Part shown: piece by piece, positions 45,034-55,363 of the stretch | How the letters are laid out: each line of letters opens with the position of its first letter | Position numbering within the stretch: position 1 is the stretch's first letter | From: Aradus depressus | Lineage: Eukaryota; Arthropoda; Insecta; Hemiptera; Aradidae | Length of the DNA stretch: 64,000 nucleotides | Assembly (NCBI GenBank): GCA_963662175.1 | Contig: OY759215.1 | Coordinates: 42,053,213 to 42,117,212 of the forward strand | Reading direction: 5' to 3' | Position numbers and translations under genes: made by a program | Notes under the pieces: generated by a model | The model's database searches: none | Seen by the model: the letters and a program-made list of their open reading frames with translations, nothing else | What the model was told of the DNA's origin: nothing

Positions 45034-45747
45034 TGATGAGTTGTGCCTCATAAGTATATATAAATACAAAAATATATATAAATAATAAATATATAAATAA
45101 TAGAAATCAAAATAAATGACTTCATGGAGGTATAAGAAGTCACAAAGGAGCGGATGGTGCCCTGTACCTTATCGAGTATTTGACTAACAATGGAGGCAGA
45201 CCAAGAGGAACAGAAGTAACAGTGTCTCTCGGCCAGCACCGCTTCTGTCTTCGGGGAGGATTTTCTGGATGGTAACATGAAGACAAAGAACTAGTAAACA
45301 AGATTGTCTTAGAAGGAAAGATTGAAAGGGAACTTTGAGATCATTGTCAAGAGTAAAGGTCTTAAGATGTCTTGGTAGACAGTTTGGATTCTGCCAACAA
45401 ATATGTTGACCAAATCTTCTGTTAAATTCTAGTCGTTGAGATAAAATTAAATGAAATAAAGGATGTGCGGTTGTGGGTATGACAGAATTTCTATTTTAAA
45501 ATTTCCAATAAATAAGTGACCACAAAGTCGTTAATTTTCATGATTCCTCTGAGTGAAACGTGCAACCAACACGAGATATAAAAGTTTTTTTCTTGTCATT
45601 ATTCTCCCTTGTCATCACTGTTTTTGTCAATCAAACTTTTTTCATGATGATCATAATTCAGCCATAGCGGTACTTGTCACTTATCTGAAAGACGAACTAT
45701 CAGAACACGGATTAACCTATAGATCCATAGCAAGATTACAGAAAAAA
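45034..45747. other. Intergenic, possible element relic
   Basis: A minus-strand frame at about 45270-45110 reads KSSPKTEAVLAERHCYFCSS and VSQILDKVQGTIRSF without known motifs. It is coding-like but unassigned. The remainder is AT-rich. Confidence 0.3.
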
Positions 45748-45800
45748 CATCGGTGAATCACCGGTAAAGTAGTTCCTCAACTCATATTATTTGTAATAAA
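45748..45800 (+). mobile_element. TACTTCCCC-family left-end fragment
   Basis: ACATCGGTGAATCACCGGTA and AGTTCCTCAACTCATATTAT match the truncated sub-family seen at 24700. Confidence 0.6.
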
Positions 45801-46027
45801 CTATATAACATTAAAACCTAAATATCACACATCTTATTTTGTGCTAGCCGGATTTCGAAGTTGTCCTCATCATCCGGTTGTCTGATAAAACATCTTTTTT
45901 TTATACATAACTTAAAAAGGTAAAATGAATAAATAAAATAAAAGTGTCGAATTAACTACTTTTTTGCCGCGTCCATCTTTGTAGATGGAGCTCGGGATCA
46001 GAGAAGTGCTCAAGTGAGGCTGTGGCT

Positions 46028-46190
46028 GGCGCTGAATTTACATGTCAAATTTCGTTTCGATACATTCATTACAACGGCAGTTATTGTGATTTTTGAGTTG
46101 ATCCCCCTTCCCTTTTGGTTGATTCCGCTGATAATTGATAGGTTTCATTGAGGGCTTTAAATTTATATATGAAATTTCGTGTCACTACAT
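46028..46190 (+). mobile_element. TACTTCCCC-family internal fragment
   Basis: TTCGTTTCGATACATTCATT, ACAACGGCAGTTATTGTGA and GGTTGATTCCGCTGATAATT are the internal module of the family, followed by a TATA tract. Confidence 0.65.
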
Positions 46191-47218
46191 ATATATATAT
46201 GGCGGGAGAGGGGGATTCGCGTAAAACACGACAATAATTTTGAAAGTTTAAAAAGTTAGAACAGAAATTACAATCACAGTCATTATTAATATAAATCTAT
46301 GAAACCCTTCCTTCACATCTGATCACAATTAATTTTTTTTTGTCTTAGAAAAGAGTAAGAGTCCTACCTACATCCGAACCCCTTGGGGGCGTCAAAATGT
46401 TGGCCTCGACCCCTTTATTATCATTTTTTTTTTTTATTTTGATTATTTACCAGAGAAATATAGAAACAAATTATCAATCTGTCATGACCATCCAGTTTTT
46501 TTTTATTCTTGTTATTTTCAGGTGAAAGTTAAATCTGAGCAGTAAAAATGTAAATTTGATTTCGAAATTTTCAGAATTGATCTTCATCTTGTAATTCTGT
46601 TGAAACTGAGCATTTAATAAGTTAATTTAACTTTTTAACAGTGGCGTAACTACGAAGATAGCGAAATGTCATCCTGCCGAGGACGCTCATTAGCATAAAC
46701 TGATTTTAAAAATAAGGAAATACATTAAAAAAATATATTAGTTAATTACCATCTATAGATAAATTACCCCTTAAATGGTCACTTATGTCATTCAAAAGGG
46801 CATCGATCGTCGTTGAAAAGCGGGGTTTTTGTTGTCTCGCTAGCGGGGTTTGGGGAGTGGTTGAAAAAGGGCACACCTGGGAACACTAGTCAAATTCCTA
46901 TGATGTTTCAGGGTGGCAGCCTGCAGATAGCCCGAAGGTAGTTTCGATGTACGTGACCTGTTCTAGTACAAGTACTCTTACTCCATCTCTTCTCTAGAGA
47001 ATTTCCCCTAAAGTGAAAACATAGCATGACAATATCCACCACCTCATCGTTACACTTCTGTGATGATGACCTGTACAAATGGTCCTTAGTGAGGTCCACA
47101 TTTCCCTCAGGGCAAATATTTCCCCGAAATGTTCTACTTTGTCTCCTATAGTCAAGTAAGATAATGAAATTTTATTCCGGTGGGATAAGGAGAAAAGGTA
47201 TTTTAAGAACATTGATGT
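46191..47218. other. Intergenic, unidentified
   Basis: GTGGCGTAACTACGAAG near 46642 resembles the end of a common hAT-type MITE. The stretch 46900-47200 carries short minus-strand ORFs with no recognised motif. Confidence 0.35.
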
Positions 47219-47820
47219 TTGGCCTTTCCACGTAAAATAGCAAAAAACTCATCTGCCACACTTGATGTTGCATGTAACCTGTCTTGTATGAAATGCATTA
47301 TGGGCCCGCTTCTCTATGTTGCAAACATATCCAACATCTCACCATCGCCTGAAACAATGTTAGCCACCTACGCTGATGACATAGCTATTTTTACTACTAA
47401 TAAATCGACTGAGGACGCCTCTAAATCTCTGCACCTTCTAGAGGGTTGGCTACGTCTGTGGAAGATAATAATAAATGAGATGAAATCGCTTTATATTACA
47501 TTCGCCTTCAGACATGGTAACTGCATGGCTGAATAATGTCCCTCAGAAACATGACAAAGACGTACGATACTTAGGACTAGATCTAGGTAGACCTTGACAG
47601 ACGACTTGGAACAAACATGTTATTCAGACTCGAACAGAAAACGAAACTACTGTTTGAACTGCTCAAAAGACTACTAGACAAGCGATCTCAACTTCGCCTC
47701 AACTACAAACTTAGTGTCTACAAGACCGTTATCAGATCTATCTGGACATGTGGCGTTCAGCTCTGGGATTCTGCTAAGCCTTCTGACACCAAAAGAATCC
47801 AAGCACATACATAAAACAGT
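47219..47820 (+). pseudogene. Jockey-type LINE reverse transcriptase fragment
   Basis: GPLLYVANISNISPSPETML followed by ATYADDIAIF is RT motifs B and C. After a frame change, DVRYLGLDLGR and FELLKRLLDKRSQLRLNYKL with IRSIWTCGVQLWDSAKPSD are the thumb region of the same protein. Stops and at least one frameshift break it. It is the longest RT relic of the window. Confidence 0.85.
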
Positions 47821-47847
47821 TAGTATTCAGAAACAATGAGTTAGTTA

Positions 47848-48094
47848 TTATGACTCATACACGGACTTAACTATAGGGTCATATCACCTACTACCAGAGC
47901 GCTCTTTCGTCACTCTGGTGGGCATGAATTCGATTCTACTATGGGAGTCATAAACCTTGCCTACCCTAGGACGGCGTGCTTAAGTTTACTTTACCTCCCA
48001 GATAAAATAAACTAAGGGCCTCGGCCGGGTTTTGAACCCGCGATCTTGAGTTCAGTCTGCAAGCCCGCATCAAACTGAGCTATCGGCGCCCCCA
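47848..48094 (-). mobile_element. SINE with an internal deletion
   Basis: The tail part (ATTATGACTCATACACGGAC) runs to GCCTACCCTAGG and then jumps to ACGGCGTGCTTAAGTTTAC and the head GAGCTATCGGCGCCC. About 90 bases of the middle are missing. Confidence 0.86.
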
Positions 48095-48129
48095 CGGGTA
48101 CAATGATGATTTAGTTAGCACTTTATTAA

Positions 48130-48216
48130 ACTATCGCTCTATCCGTTTCTGAAGCTCTTTTGTCGCTCTGGTGGACATGTGTCCAACTCTACAGTTGTAG
48201 TACTAAATTTTGCCAA
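48130..48216 (-). mobile_element. SINE fragment
   Basis: CTCTTTTGTCGCTCTGGTGG and ACATGTGTCCAACTCTACAG, with TACTAAATTTTGCC, are the SINE's 3' third in inverse. Confidence 0.7.
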
Positions 48217-48814
48217 TGTCCGAATACATTTCTGCGATCTGTGTCGATATAGTGAAAAGCAAATAATAAATTGTCGAATTCTACAAAAATGTACTCATAT
48301 AGATTTGGGCTTACGCCATCGTCAGCACAAAGTTCAAAAGTCACTTTTGAAGTCGACAAAAAAGTCACTTTGTAAGCGGAAACCGGTACACTTTATGTGT
48401 ATATTTTTGTGGAATTAGACTATTTAAAAGTTAAACAAATTCTTTTTTTTATCTATTTTTAAATAATCTTGGTCCAAGGGATGAGCCAGTGTGTGGGTGG
48501 CACAATGTATGATGCGCAGGGTTTCCACTGTATATTAAATTTCTATGAGTTATTGATTATGGATACAGTAACTTTCTTTCCGTTCATACATAATTAATTG
48601 AAATTGTAAACACTGGAGAAAGGGGAGAAAAGCATAAATAATATGGAGGGGATGGACAGATCGACCCCCTCTGCGACTATGCACGTAACAACATTTTGTC
48701 AAAGAAAAAATATTTTCTTCTACACCGAAATCCTTTTTTAGTTGTAATGGCTCTTGAGCTTTTTCAATTTAAAAAAAAGTTGGATTCCATAATTTTATTA
48801 TTTGAATATATATA
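48217..48814. other. Intergenic with a relative of the 3-kb repeat
   Basis: 48600-48690 contains GGAGGGGATGGACAGATCGA and CCCCTCTGCGACTATG, a diverged copy of the end of the duplicated segment at 3044-3294/3666-3912. The rest is AT-rich. Confidence 0.5.
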
Positions 48815-49605
48815 TAACTTCCCCAGCTATACGAAGTATAGGGGAAGTTATGTAATCGGCCAGAAATTCGATGTTGAGTTTTCACCGGAATTTTCATGTT
48901 TTCCGACCCCCTATTTCCAAAAATAGAGATAAAAAATGTTCTGTATAACCCGTATTTTATATGTGAATCCAGAACAACGATACTTATTAATTTTCAGACA
49001 AATCGACTAAAGGAAAGGGGAAATTTTGGAAAGGGCTTAACTCAAAAATTCTAACAACTGCCGTTGTAATTAATGTATCGACACAAAATTTCATATGTGA
49101 ATTTAAAACCCTACAAGGACGACACTTATTAATTTTAAGTGGAATCTGCAGAAGAGAAGGAGGGATCAGGAGGCTCAATTCAAAAGCCCCAATAACTTTC
49201 GATGTAATGAATATATCGACATGAAATTTTATATTTAAAAACAAAACCCAACGAGGACATAACTAGTCAAACTTCAGCAATAACGGCCGAAGGGTTGGGT
49301 ATCAGTGGTTGGAGATTCGACTTAAAAACCATAATAACTGCCCATGAAATGAATTTATCGACACAATAATTTTTTTTTTTTTGTGACATTCCCTAGGCAC
49401 TGAGATTCTCTCACTTATGTCTAAATTAACACAAAATTTAATAATAAATTTAGAAGATTTATGAGGTTTTAGGAGCCCCTATGTAAATCATCTATTGAAT
49501 ATTAGCGCAAACAGTCGACTGGAGGTAAAGCGAAAAGTTAATTGATTAATTCCTTCTGGGCAAAGTACATTGCCGGTGATTCACCGACGATTTTTGTATG
49601 TATTG
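48815..49605 (-). mobile_element. TACTTCCCC-family element, full length, inverse
   Basis: The right end in inverse, AACTTCCCCAGCTATACGAA, starts it. GAAGTTATGTAATCGGCCAG, then repeated AACTGCCG-type modules with ATGTATCGACACAAAATTTC follow. The left end in inverse, CAAAGTACATTGCCGGTGAT and TCACCGACG, closes it. At about 790 bp it is one of the two best copies. Confidence 0.75.
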
Positions 49606-50239
49606 ACAAAGATCCTTACCGTGCTATAAAAAAAAAAAAAAGCAGTTAGATTTTAATTCAGTATTTGAAAACAAGTAACAATCACCTATTTTTTCGCAGG
49701 GCTTTGTTACTCACTCTATTTTCTTTAGAATTTTTGATATTTTCAGATTAAATGAAAACCTTGATGAAAATTCCGTGACAGTACAAAGTTAAGTAATTAT
49801 GTTATTAATAGAATTAATAACAGCTATTGAGAATGACTTTCCAAAACCAGTTTTAGAACTTTCAATTATGATTTCTAGCTGAATATTAAGATTAATAGTC
49901 CTCATCCTTCCTTCCATTTTAAATATTTTTTATTTATTTATATATATATTTTTTTCACTAGGGGATTCTATCCAGTACTCTTCGCTCGCCAATGTTCGCT
50001 CTGTAGAAAGTTTTCAATCAGAACTTTGGCTGCTACATTATTTATGTGGTATATTTATCGGGGAATATTTACATACGGTTACTCTCATAAGTAAACTTCA
50101 TGAGTCAGATCTAGGATTAAAACTATCTTATAGGAAACAAACTATAGGTAATTGTTAATAAAGATATAGATATAGGAAGGGGAGGTTCGAATTTTGTGAA
50201 TTTGTTATAGAGGAGGGGTTCTTGAAAAACTATACTACT
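49606..50239. other. Intergenic, unidentified
   Basis: AT-rich, no gene or repeat recognised. Confidence 0.4.
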
Positions 50240-50640
50240 ACTTCAATTTAATTCAGATTTTTACATATATTTCGGGGAATATTTTTATTGTTTCACGTTG
50301 AGACCTAGTAGTGCTCCTCAAGCTCTTTACAATGACACCCGAATCAACGTCCTATCTAAACGCGTTATCACGCTACACTAATTTCTAATTTTACACAACG
50401 CTAATTCGAAAGAATGTTCCGCCGGCGCCCACACTAGCCCCATAACGTCACAGGCAAAACAAACACGTACAGACATGCTCTATCCATTGTGACCTCAACC
50501 GTTGTTATCGCATTATTAGTCTCGTAGTTATTTTCGATTGAAATCTGACGGTATTTTGTAACAAAAGAAAGTTTGACCAGCTATCACTCACTGTGCTTAA
50601 CGAGCGAATAGACGTTTTCACGTCAAAAAAAATGTAAATA
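50240..50640 (+). repeat. Dispersed 390-bp repeat, copy 1
   Basis: From TTTTTACATATATTTCGGGG to ACGTTTTCACGTC it matches 52885-53270 closely, including AATCAACGTCCTATCTAAAC and CGCCGGCGCCCACACTAGCC. It has small indels (TTTACACAACG present here, a CTGCACAACAACATA block present only there). It has no ORF. It is unlike any family I know. Confidence 0.85.
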
Positions 50641-50683
50641 GCTTATTTTTGCGAATTTTTGTTATATTCAAAAAATTCATTTG

Positions 50684-50811
50684 GTTAGTTATTGTGACTC
50701 CCGGTCTTTATCTACGAGGTCACATCGCCTTAGTAGGTCAGAGAGCTCTTTCGTCGCTCTGGTGGACACTTTGGGAATACTAAATTTTGCCTATTCAGGT
50801 TTGGTAATCTC
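50684..50811 (-). mobile_element. SINE tail fragment
   Basis: TAGTTATTGTGACTCCCGGT, ACGAGGTCACATCGCCTTAG and GTGGACACTTTGGGAATACT are the SINE 3' end in inverse, with deletions. It closely resembles the diverged copies at 19055 and 44755. Confidence 0.75.
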
Positions 50812-51028
50812 AACATTTATTAATACTATTGCATATAGTTACTAACATTTAAAGCCTCATCTTATATAATGTACATAACATGCTAATTTTTCATTTAATT
50901 TAAAAAGTTACTTTCTTGACCTATTGACTAACTTATATTTCAACTTCATACTATTTTTTATTTTTTTGAACTTTATAATTATATTTATCGCAAGGAAGAA
51001 GATAACAAGAAATTCGAAAAAAAAAAAG
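50812..51028. other. AT-rich spacer
   Basis: Nothing recognised. Confidence 0.4.
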
Positions 51029-52332
51029 TAAATCACTGGCAATGTACCTCCCCAGCACGAATTAATCAACCTAGTTTTCTCTCTCCCTCCAAAACCAATC
51101 GACAGTTTGGTCTAATTACACAGGCCTGCAAAATTAAAGTCATCAAAAACTTTTTTCAAAATTTCTTCTGTCTGTACATATTTTTGAGGTGCTGAATCTT
51201 AAACAAATCTCAGTTTTTATTTATCTCATCAGATTTTTTCACAATCCTCTCCTGTACTCTAAACCTGTTTTTTGATTCCACTAAGTGATTAGGTTCCATA
51301 AAATTGAATAAAAATCCTTTGAAAACCAGTATTTTTATTAAATTTTTCTCATTTTCACTTTTACTTATAAATGTTTACTCAGTATCATTGAAGTCCCTTT
51401 TTCTCTTTGTCGTGAAGGACCGAGTGTAGCTTTTTCGCTTGCGTGTAACATTTCGGTTCCTTCGGGTCCAGCAGTAGTCGCCCATGATGTAAACGTTCCA
51501 GCGACCCTGGTAACGTTTTTTCATTTCCTTTATGTCTTGATAGAATCTTTCTCCCTGCTCTTCATTCACATCACCAAGGTTTTCTGGAAAAAAATTCAAA
51601 TGTGCGTTCAAAAAATGGAGCTTGAGGCTCATCGAGCATCCCAAGGTTTTGAACTTCTGTAACATAGTTTCCACGATTGTTACGTAGTCAGGGTCCTTTG
51701 TGTTATCCAAAAACTTGGTAACGACATTTTTGAAAGCAGCCCAAGCCTCGTTTTCAGCCGTTTCCATTGATAATTATCAATAACTGACATACATAGATAT
51801 TTCGAAATCATCATACTATATTTTGAGTCGATACATTTATTACATCGGCAGTTATCAGGGTTTTTGAGTTGAGTCGATTCCCTCTTTCCGTTCTGCCGAT
51901 TTCTCGCAATATCCATCATTATGTTGTTTTGAATTTAAATATAAAATTTTATATCGATACATTCATCAAATCGACAGTTATTGGAGTTTTTGAATTGAGT
52001 ACCCTTTGATCCCTTATCATTCCACTGAAAATTCATAAGTTCCTTATGGCGTTTTGAATTTACAACGACAGTTATTAGAGTATTATAACCCTTCCCTGTA
52101 ATCCCTCCCTTCCTTTTGACCGATTTAGCTGAAACCCTTTCGTCCTTATGGAGGTCTGGATATACATAAAGAATTTCATGTCGTTAAATTTATTCTGACA
52201 TATATAGACACAATTTGAAATTTTATTTTTGTTATCAGGGTCCTGAAAACATAAAATTCCAGTGAAAACTCAACATCGAATATCAATTTGATTACATAAC
52301 TTTCCCTATACTTCATATGGCTAGAGAAGTAA
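51029..52332 (+). mobile_element. TACTTCCCC-family element interrupted by a 680-bp insert
   Basis: The left end (AAATCACTGGCAATGTACCT, CCCCAGCACGAATTAATC) stops near 51117. The remainder resumes near 51796 (TTGAGTCGATACATTTATTA, CATCGGCAGTTATC) and ends in TTTCCCTATACTTCATATGG, CTAGAGAAGTAAT. The insert carries the ORF at 51375-51767. Confidence 0.7.
51375..51767 (-). CDS. Intact 130-codon ORF of an uncharacterised, repeat-associated protein family
   Basis: Starting at ATG 51767, the protein opens METAENEAWAAFKNVV. Residues about 30-75 read MLQKFKTLGCSMSLKLHFLN and then FPENLGDVNEEQGERFYQD. After IKEMKKRYQGRWNV and GDYCW it ends in a basic tail rich in R, K and T before a short acidic end. 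I recall very similar proteins (LHFLxxHLxxFPENLGxxSEEQGERFHQDIxxMExRYQGRWN) as multi-copy hypothetical proteins in arthropods and other invertebrates, with no assigned function; that memory is not checked here. The ORF is uninterrupted and lies within an insert in a transposon copy, so it is probably part of a mobile element. The full-length protein is probably longer at the N terminus. His, Glu and Cys conservation in the core suggests structure, but a catalytic role is unknown. Confidence 0.65.
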   Translation of the reverse strand: METAENEAWAAFKNVVTKFLDNTKDPDYVTIVETMLQKFKTLGCSMSLKLHFLNAHLNFFPENLGDVNEEQGERFYQDIKEMKKRYQGRWNVYIMGDYCWTRRNRNVTRKRKSYTRSFTTKRKRDFNDTE

Positions 52333-52711
52333 TAATGGTTGTGTACGTATGTAGGTTATGTCTATGTAGCAGAATGGCCACTCTTTATTCCCCAGACAGA
52401 CGCTATTACGTTCCGCTTGTATATACCTTATACAGAAAGGCTGCATTCGTTAGTTGCACCCCACAACCTCGTTACCTCGTCCACTTTGATAAAAAAGCGG
52501 TTAACGAACACCGACCGGCCTATCTTTGTAGTTGTACTTCATCTATTTTCCGCTTGCTCTAGACAATTTTTCAATGTACAGACTTGTCAATAACTAAACT
52601 TTTTCCTGCAGCTTTATATAGTATAAAGAAAGTAAAGTAATTGGTCCAAATTGACTTTCTACCATAATTTCATGATTTCCGATTTCCTGATTTCAAAAAA
52701 GTTGTTTTACC
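52333..52711. other. Intergenic, unidentified
   Basis: Overlapping short plus-strand ORFs at 52317-52593 show no recognisable protein. TTTATATAGTATAAAG near 52613 is palindromic and resembles the left end of the 32579 family. Confidence 0.35.
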
Positions 52712-52805
52712 TACTTCCCCAGCGGTATGAAGTATAGGGGAAGTTATGTAATCGGAAATTTTATGTTAATTTTTTATCGTAATTTCATATTTTACGAATG
52801 CGAGC
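52712..52805 (-). mobile_element. TACTTCCCC-family right-end fragment
   Basis: TACTTCCCCAGCGGTATGAA and GTATAGGGGAAGTTATGTAA in inverse orientation; the copy is cut off after about 95 bases. Confidence 0.7.
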
Positions 52806-52884
52806 TTTCCTCTGATTTGCGTTTTCTATAATTCCGCGCATATGTACGATGCATATGAGACGACATCTTTATTTTTTTTGCAAT

Positions 52885-53270
52885 TTTCAATTTAATACCG
52901 ATTTTTACATATATTTCGGAGAATATATTTATTGTTTCACTTTGAGTCCTAGTAGTGCTCCTCGAGCTCTTTACAATGACACCCGAATCAACGTCCTATC
53001 TAAACGCGTTATCACGCTACACTAATTTCTAACGCTAATTCGAAACAATGTTCCGCCGGCGCCCACACTAGCCCGGTAACATCACAGGCAAAACAAACAC
53101 TGCACAACAACATATACCGACATGCTCTATCCATTGTGACCTCAACCATTGTTATCGCATTATTAGTCTCGTAGTTATTATTGATTGAAATCTGACAGTA
53201 TTTTGTAACACAAGAAAGTTTGACCGGCTATCACTGTGCTTAACGAGCGAATAGACGTTTTCACGTCAAA
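52885..53270 (+). repeat. Dispersed 390-bp repeat, copy 2
   Basis: Direct repeat of 50240-50640, 2.6 kb downstream. Differences include GTTTCACTTTGAGTCC for GTTTCACGTTGAGACC. A hAT MITE follows within 30 bases. Confidence 0.85.
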
Positions 53271-53299
53271 ATGATATGTGTATTCAGAACCTTTTAAAG

Positions 53300-53661
53300 C
53301 AGGGGTGGCCAACCCAAATGATCTTGCGGGCCGCATATCAAATTATATGTCCCCATATTAGATTTGGACCCACTATAAAAATTTTTTGGAGTGAAAATTT
53401 AAAACAGAATGAATTATTATTATTGTTTTCATTATTATTCATACATAAAAACATAGATAATATAATAATGAAACGATGGAATAAAATTTAATTTATTTAA
53501 TTAGTGAGATATTTGTTTCTCAACTCTTTCACTTAGCTTTTGCAAGTCGATCTCAATGCGTGTATTTGCACATGTTTTGTGCAAAAACATGTTTTGTAAA
53601 ATTGTGATGAATCTCGCGGGCCGTAAAATTATTCATGCGGGCAGCGGGTTGGCAACTCCTT
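53300..53661. mobile_element. hAT-type MITE with 8-bp target duplication
   Basis: CAGGGGTGGCCAACCC at the left and GGGTTGGCAACTCCTT at the right are inverted ends of the common hAT type. TTTTAAAG stands on both sides (53292-53299 and 53662-53669). GCGGGCCGCAT and GCGGGCCGTAA occur as subterminal inverted motifs. It contains no transposase; it is a 362-bp non-autonomous copy. Confidence 0.88.
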
Positions 53662-53671
53662 TTTTAAAGTA

Positions 53672-53925
53672 AACACCTATGCATTTTCAGCTCCAAAAAT
53701 ATAGTATCTACATGAAATTTTACATTTAAATACAAAAATTCCAGGAGGGAGGCTCGACTCAAAAACCCTAATAACTGCCGATATAATGAATGTTTGGACA
53801 CAAAATATGGTATGAGGTCTCAAATTATTGATTTTTAGGACATATAGTTCATTGTTTCTGGTAGAAGCGTGGAAACTTAATTGATTAATTCGGGGGGAGG
53901 TACATTCCCGGTGATTCATTTTTTA
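53672..53925 (-). mobile_element. TACTTCCCC-family left part
   Basis: AACCCTAATAACTGCCGATA, TAATGAATGTTTGGACACAA and GAGGTACATTCCCGGTGATT match the left part in inverse. Confidence 0.65.
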
Positions 53926-53934
53926 TTTTTTGTA

Positions 53935-54345
53935 TTTATTTATCGTAAACCTTTACCATACATACAAATACAAAACTGAGACAGGTCTGACTAATGTGTA
54001 GAGAGAGAAAGTACAAAAAGGTAAATAAATAAAAAATTATATGAAAGGCTTGAGAAAGGGAAAAACATGGAGCGGTGAAACGCATGGTATCACTTCATAA
54101 CAGGAGATCTCTGTATCAGACTCTCTTTAATCTTCTTGGTATGAGGGGTGGTCCCCATAAGGACGGGGGGGATTGAGGCGTTAGTTTGGAAGTAAAAGTT
54201 TGAGAACTTCCAAGTTGGCGAGTAAATAAACGTTTGTGTGTTTCATGGTTGTGTCCATTGTGACGTCGCGACGTATGAAGTCTTGTTGTTAACTTATGGT
54301 ATGGGTATTGTGTGATCAGTCGGAGAGCCTTGGATTGTGTTTTTA
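53935..54345 (-). pseudogene. LINE C-terminal end and 3' UTR, inverse copy
   Basis: In inverse this segment matches 39980-40411: TCCAAGGCTCTCCGACTGAT, CAACAAGACTTCATACGTCG and GAGATCTCCTGTTATGAAGT, ending in an A-rich tail near 53935. The two copies define one LINE family inserted in opposite orientations. Confidence 0.75.
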
Positions 54346-54399
54346 TTCATTTCCAAATTACTTATGAATCCTGAGATTTTAAGAAAGAAAGTAATTTAT

Positions 54400-55190
54400 T
54401 TGCTCCGGCATTCTAGTGCTTTTCACAAAAGTGTCAACATAACATACGAAAAAAAAATAATAAAAAAAATAAATAAAATAATAATAATGATAAATAAAAC
54501 TAAAATCTAAGCTAAAATGTCCAGTGGGAGTCTGGGTCGCAGTCCGCGATGTGCGGTGGACTGTCCAATATTGAAGTGGACAGCTCCAGGGCTGAGGGGC
54601 AGGTTCTGGAGGAACGTCTCAGTCAGAGATCGCAGTACGGTGTCCATGGGAGCTTTATGAATTATACTGCCTCAAGAACCACGGTGCGTTGAAACCTATG
54701 CGGAGGGTTTTGTTCTGAAATGATTGTGATTTTCGTTTTACTGTTTTGCTTGCACTAAACCATATTGGGCAAGCATATGTTAGTAGTGGACGTAATAGTG
54801 ATGTGTACAAGATTTTGATGCAATTTGGGCGGAGTGGAGTGTTGCGGTTAATGAATGGATAAAGTTGTGAGAGTCTTTGTTGTGTTAGTTTTGTTGAGAT
54901 GTGGGTGTGCCATGTAAGTTTTGTGTCCGTGTGTAAGCCGAGATATTTTAATGTTTGTTGTGAAGTATTCCAGGGAATATAAGTATTGTCAATTTGGATG
55001 TTGTTGCTTTGACGTATTCGACAGAGAGAGAAAATTTTGATTGATGATTTTAAAAGATTTAATTTTAACTTCCAGTTTTGAAACCAAGTTGAGATGATGG
55101 AGACAGCTGATTGGAGAGTGTGTGTGGTGATGTGATATTAGTATTAAAGTGTCGTCCACGTAGGTAGCAAGCACAACTTGATATGAAATA
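54400..55190 (-). pseudogene. Jockey-type LINE reverse transcriptase fragment with 3' end
   Basis: The minus strand encodes LATYVDDTLIL (RT motif C) at about 55178-55146. After a frame change near 55000, YIPWNTSQQTLKYLGLHTDT, KLTWHTHISTKLTQQRLSQL and LLTYACPIWFSASKTVKRKS with FQNKTLR follow. These are the thumb and connection of a jockey-like RT. A non-coding, A/T-repeat 3' tail extends to about 54400. The element is 5'-truncated and frameshifted. Confidence 0.85.
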
Positions 55191-55363
55191 TCTACATTTT
55201 TTTAGTGTTCGAAACTTTGGCTGTATCATAACAATTCAGTTTTCAACCAATAGATGATTCAACCTCCATGAAGTGAAATCAGTTTCTACTTCAGAAACTT
55301 CTACTTCTGTTTTCAATTCACCGACTTAGCCAAATACAATATAAATTACAAGTGAAACTGCAT
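55191..55363. other. Spacer
   Basis: No gene or repeat recognised. Confidence 0.4.

Noticed and set aside
45110..45278. Coding-like minus-strand frame KSSPKTEAVLAERHCYFC.
   Set aside because: No family recognised, no splice structure, and it runs into a low-complexity Ile/Tyr stretch; not called as a gene.
54989..55174. 61-residue ORF as a gene.
   Set aside because: It is the YVDD segment of a frameshifted LINE reverse transcriptase.
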